From: Pseudomonadota bacterium
GTDB lineage: Bacteria; Pseudomonadota; Gammaproteobacteria; Xanthomonadales; Xanthomonadaceae
Assembly: GCA_023395465.1 (NCBI GenBank)
Contig: JAEWZE010000264.1
Span: forward strand, 1-5,400
DNA: 5,400 nucleotides
Reading direction: 5' to 3'
The notes beneath the pieces were generated by a model that had not been told where the DNA came from, did no database searches, and was given only the letters and a program-made list of their open reading frames with translations. The stretch's first letter is position 1; each line of letters starts with the position of its first letter. Below are positions 5,266 through 5,400 of this stretch, one piece after another. The translations under genes were made by a program, and so were the position numbers.

Positions 5266-5400
5266 ATGTCGGAAGCCCACCTCTTCGCCGCGGGCGTGCT
5301 GCTGGCCTGGCTGGCGGGCATCCGCGTCTACCTCACCGTCTTCGGCGTCGGCCTGGCCGGCGCCCTGGGCTGGCTGGAGCTGCCGACAGCGCTCGAGGTC
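5266..5400 (+). CDS. DUF4126-type membrane protein, N-terminal part (cut by window end)
   Basis: Only the first 45 codons are in the window, running open to the last base. The peptide starts MSEAHLFAAG and is hydrophobic, with a GIRVYLTVFGVGLAGALGWLELP stretch (18-40). This pattern of a small helix, G-I/L-R-x-Y-L-T-V-F and then G-W-x-x-L-P is typical of the N terminus of DUF4126 proteins as I remember them. These are multi-pass inner-membrane proteins of about 180-200 residues with no established function. The ATG at 5266 has GGAG at 5255-5258, 7 nt upstream, which favours it over the in-frame GTG at 5260. It is divergent from the DUF6776-type gene. With only the start visible, the family call is probable but not certain. 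Confidence 0.7.
   Translation, partial: MSEAHLFAAGVLLAWLAGIRVYLTVFGVGLAGALGWLELPTALEV

Noticed and set aside
1..5400. A defence island, mobile element, CRISPR array or RNA gene
   Set aside because: No direct repeats with spacers, transposase or integrase motifs, tRNA-like cloverleaf or compositional break were seen; the genes are conserved housekeeping families.

Overview
This is a GC-rich (roughly 70% by eye), densely coding chromosomal segment with strong G/C bias at third codon positions. The protein set (an MFS-PlsC fusion, an AmpE-like protein, NudC, ErpA, a DUF6776-type protein and a DUF4126-type protein) suggests a gammaproteobacterium of the Xanthomonadaceae/Lysobacteraceae type (Lysobacter, Luteimonas or a relative). 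That placement rests on recognising families and composition, not on a search. There is no sign of an insertion sequence, prophage, CRISPR array, tRNA or rRNA.

Layout. Positions 37-1980 (+) encode a 647-residue lysophospholipid-transporter-like MFS protein fused to a PlsC-type acyltransferase. It converges on a four- or five-gene run on the minus strand, with a 66-bp gap holding a possible terminator stem. Read in its own direction, that run is: DUF6776-type membrane-anchored coiled-coil protein (5178-4483), erpA (4450-4076), nudC (4079-3132, overlapping the erpA stop by ATGA), a possible unlisted 50-codon small ORF (3126-2974) and ampE (2964-2047). An 87-bp divergent intergenic region separates the run from the first 45 codons of a DUF4126-type membrane protein (5266 to beyond the window).

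Function. The genes look like housekeeping: membrane lipid repair, Fe-S cluster delivery, NAD(H)/NAD-capped-RNA hydrolysis and an inner-membrane protein linked in other bacteria to beta-lactamase regulation. The tight spacing and the erpA-nudC overlap suggest co-transcription of DUF6776-erpA-nudC. ampE may be read through from upstream, may have its own promoter, or both.

I do not see a new defence or mobile system. The most interesting points are regulatory. The first minus-strand gene and ampE both have a TANNAT hexamer ending exactly 6 nt before the ATG, no Shine-Dalgarno sequence, and a GC-rich inverted repeat just upstream. This geometry fits leaderless mRNAs. The two plus-strand genes instead have a -10-like hexamer farther away and a clear Shine-Dalgarno. 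The 50-codon ORF filling the nudC-ampE gap is the other point worth checking.
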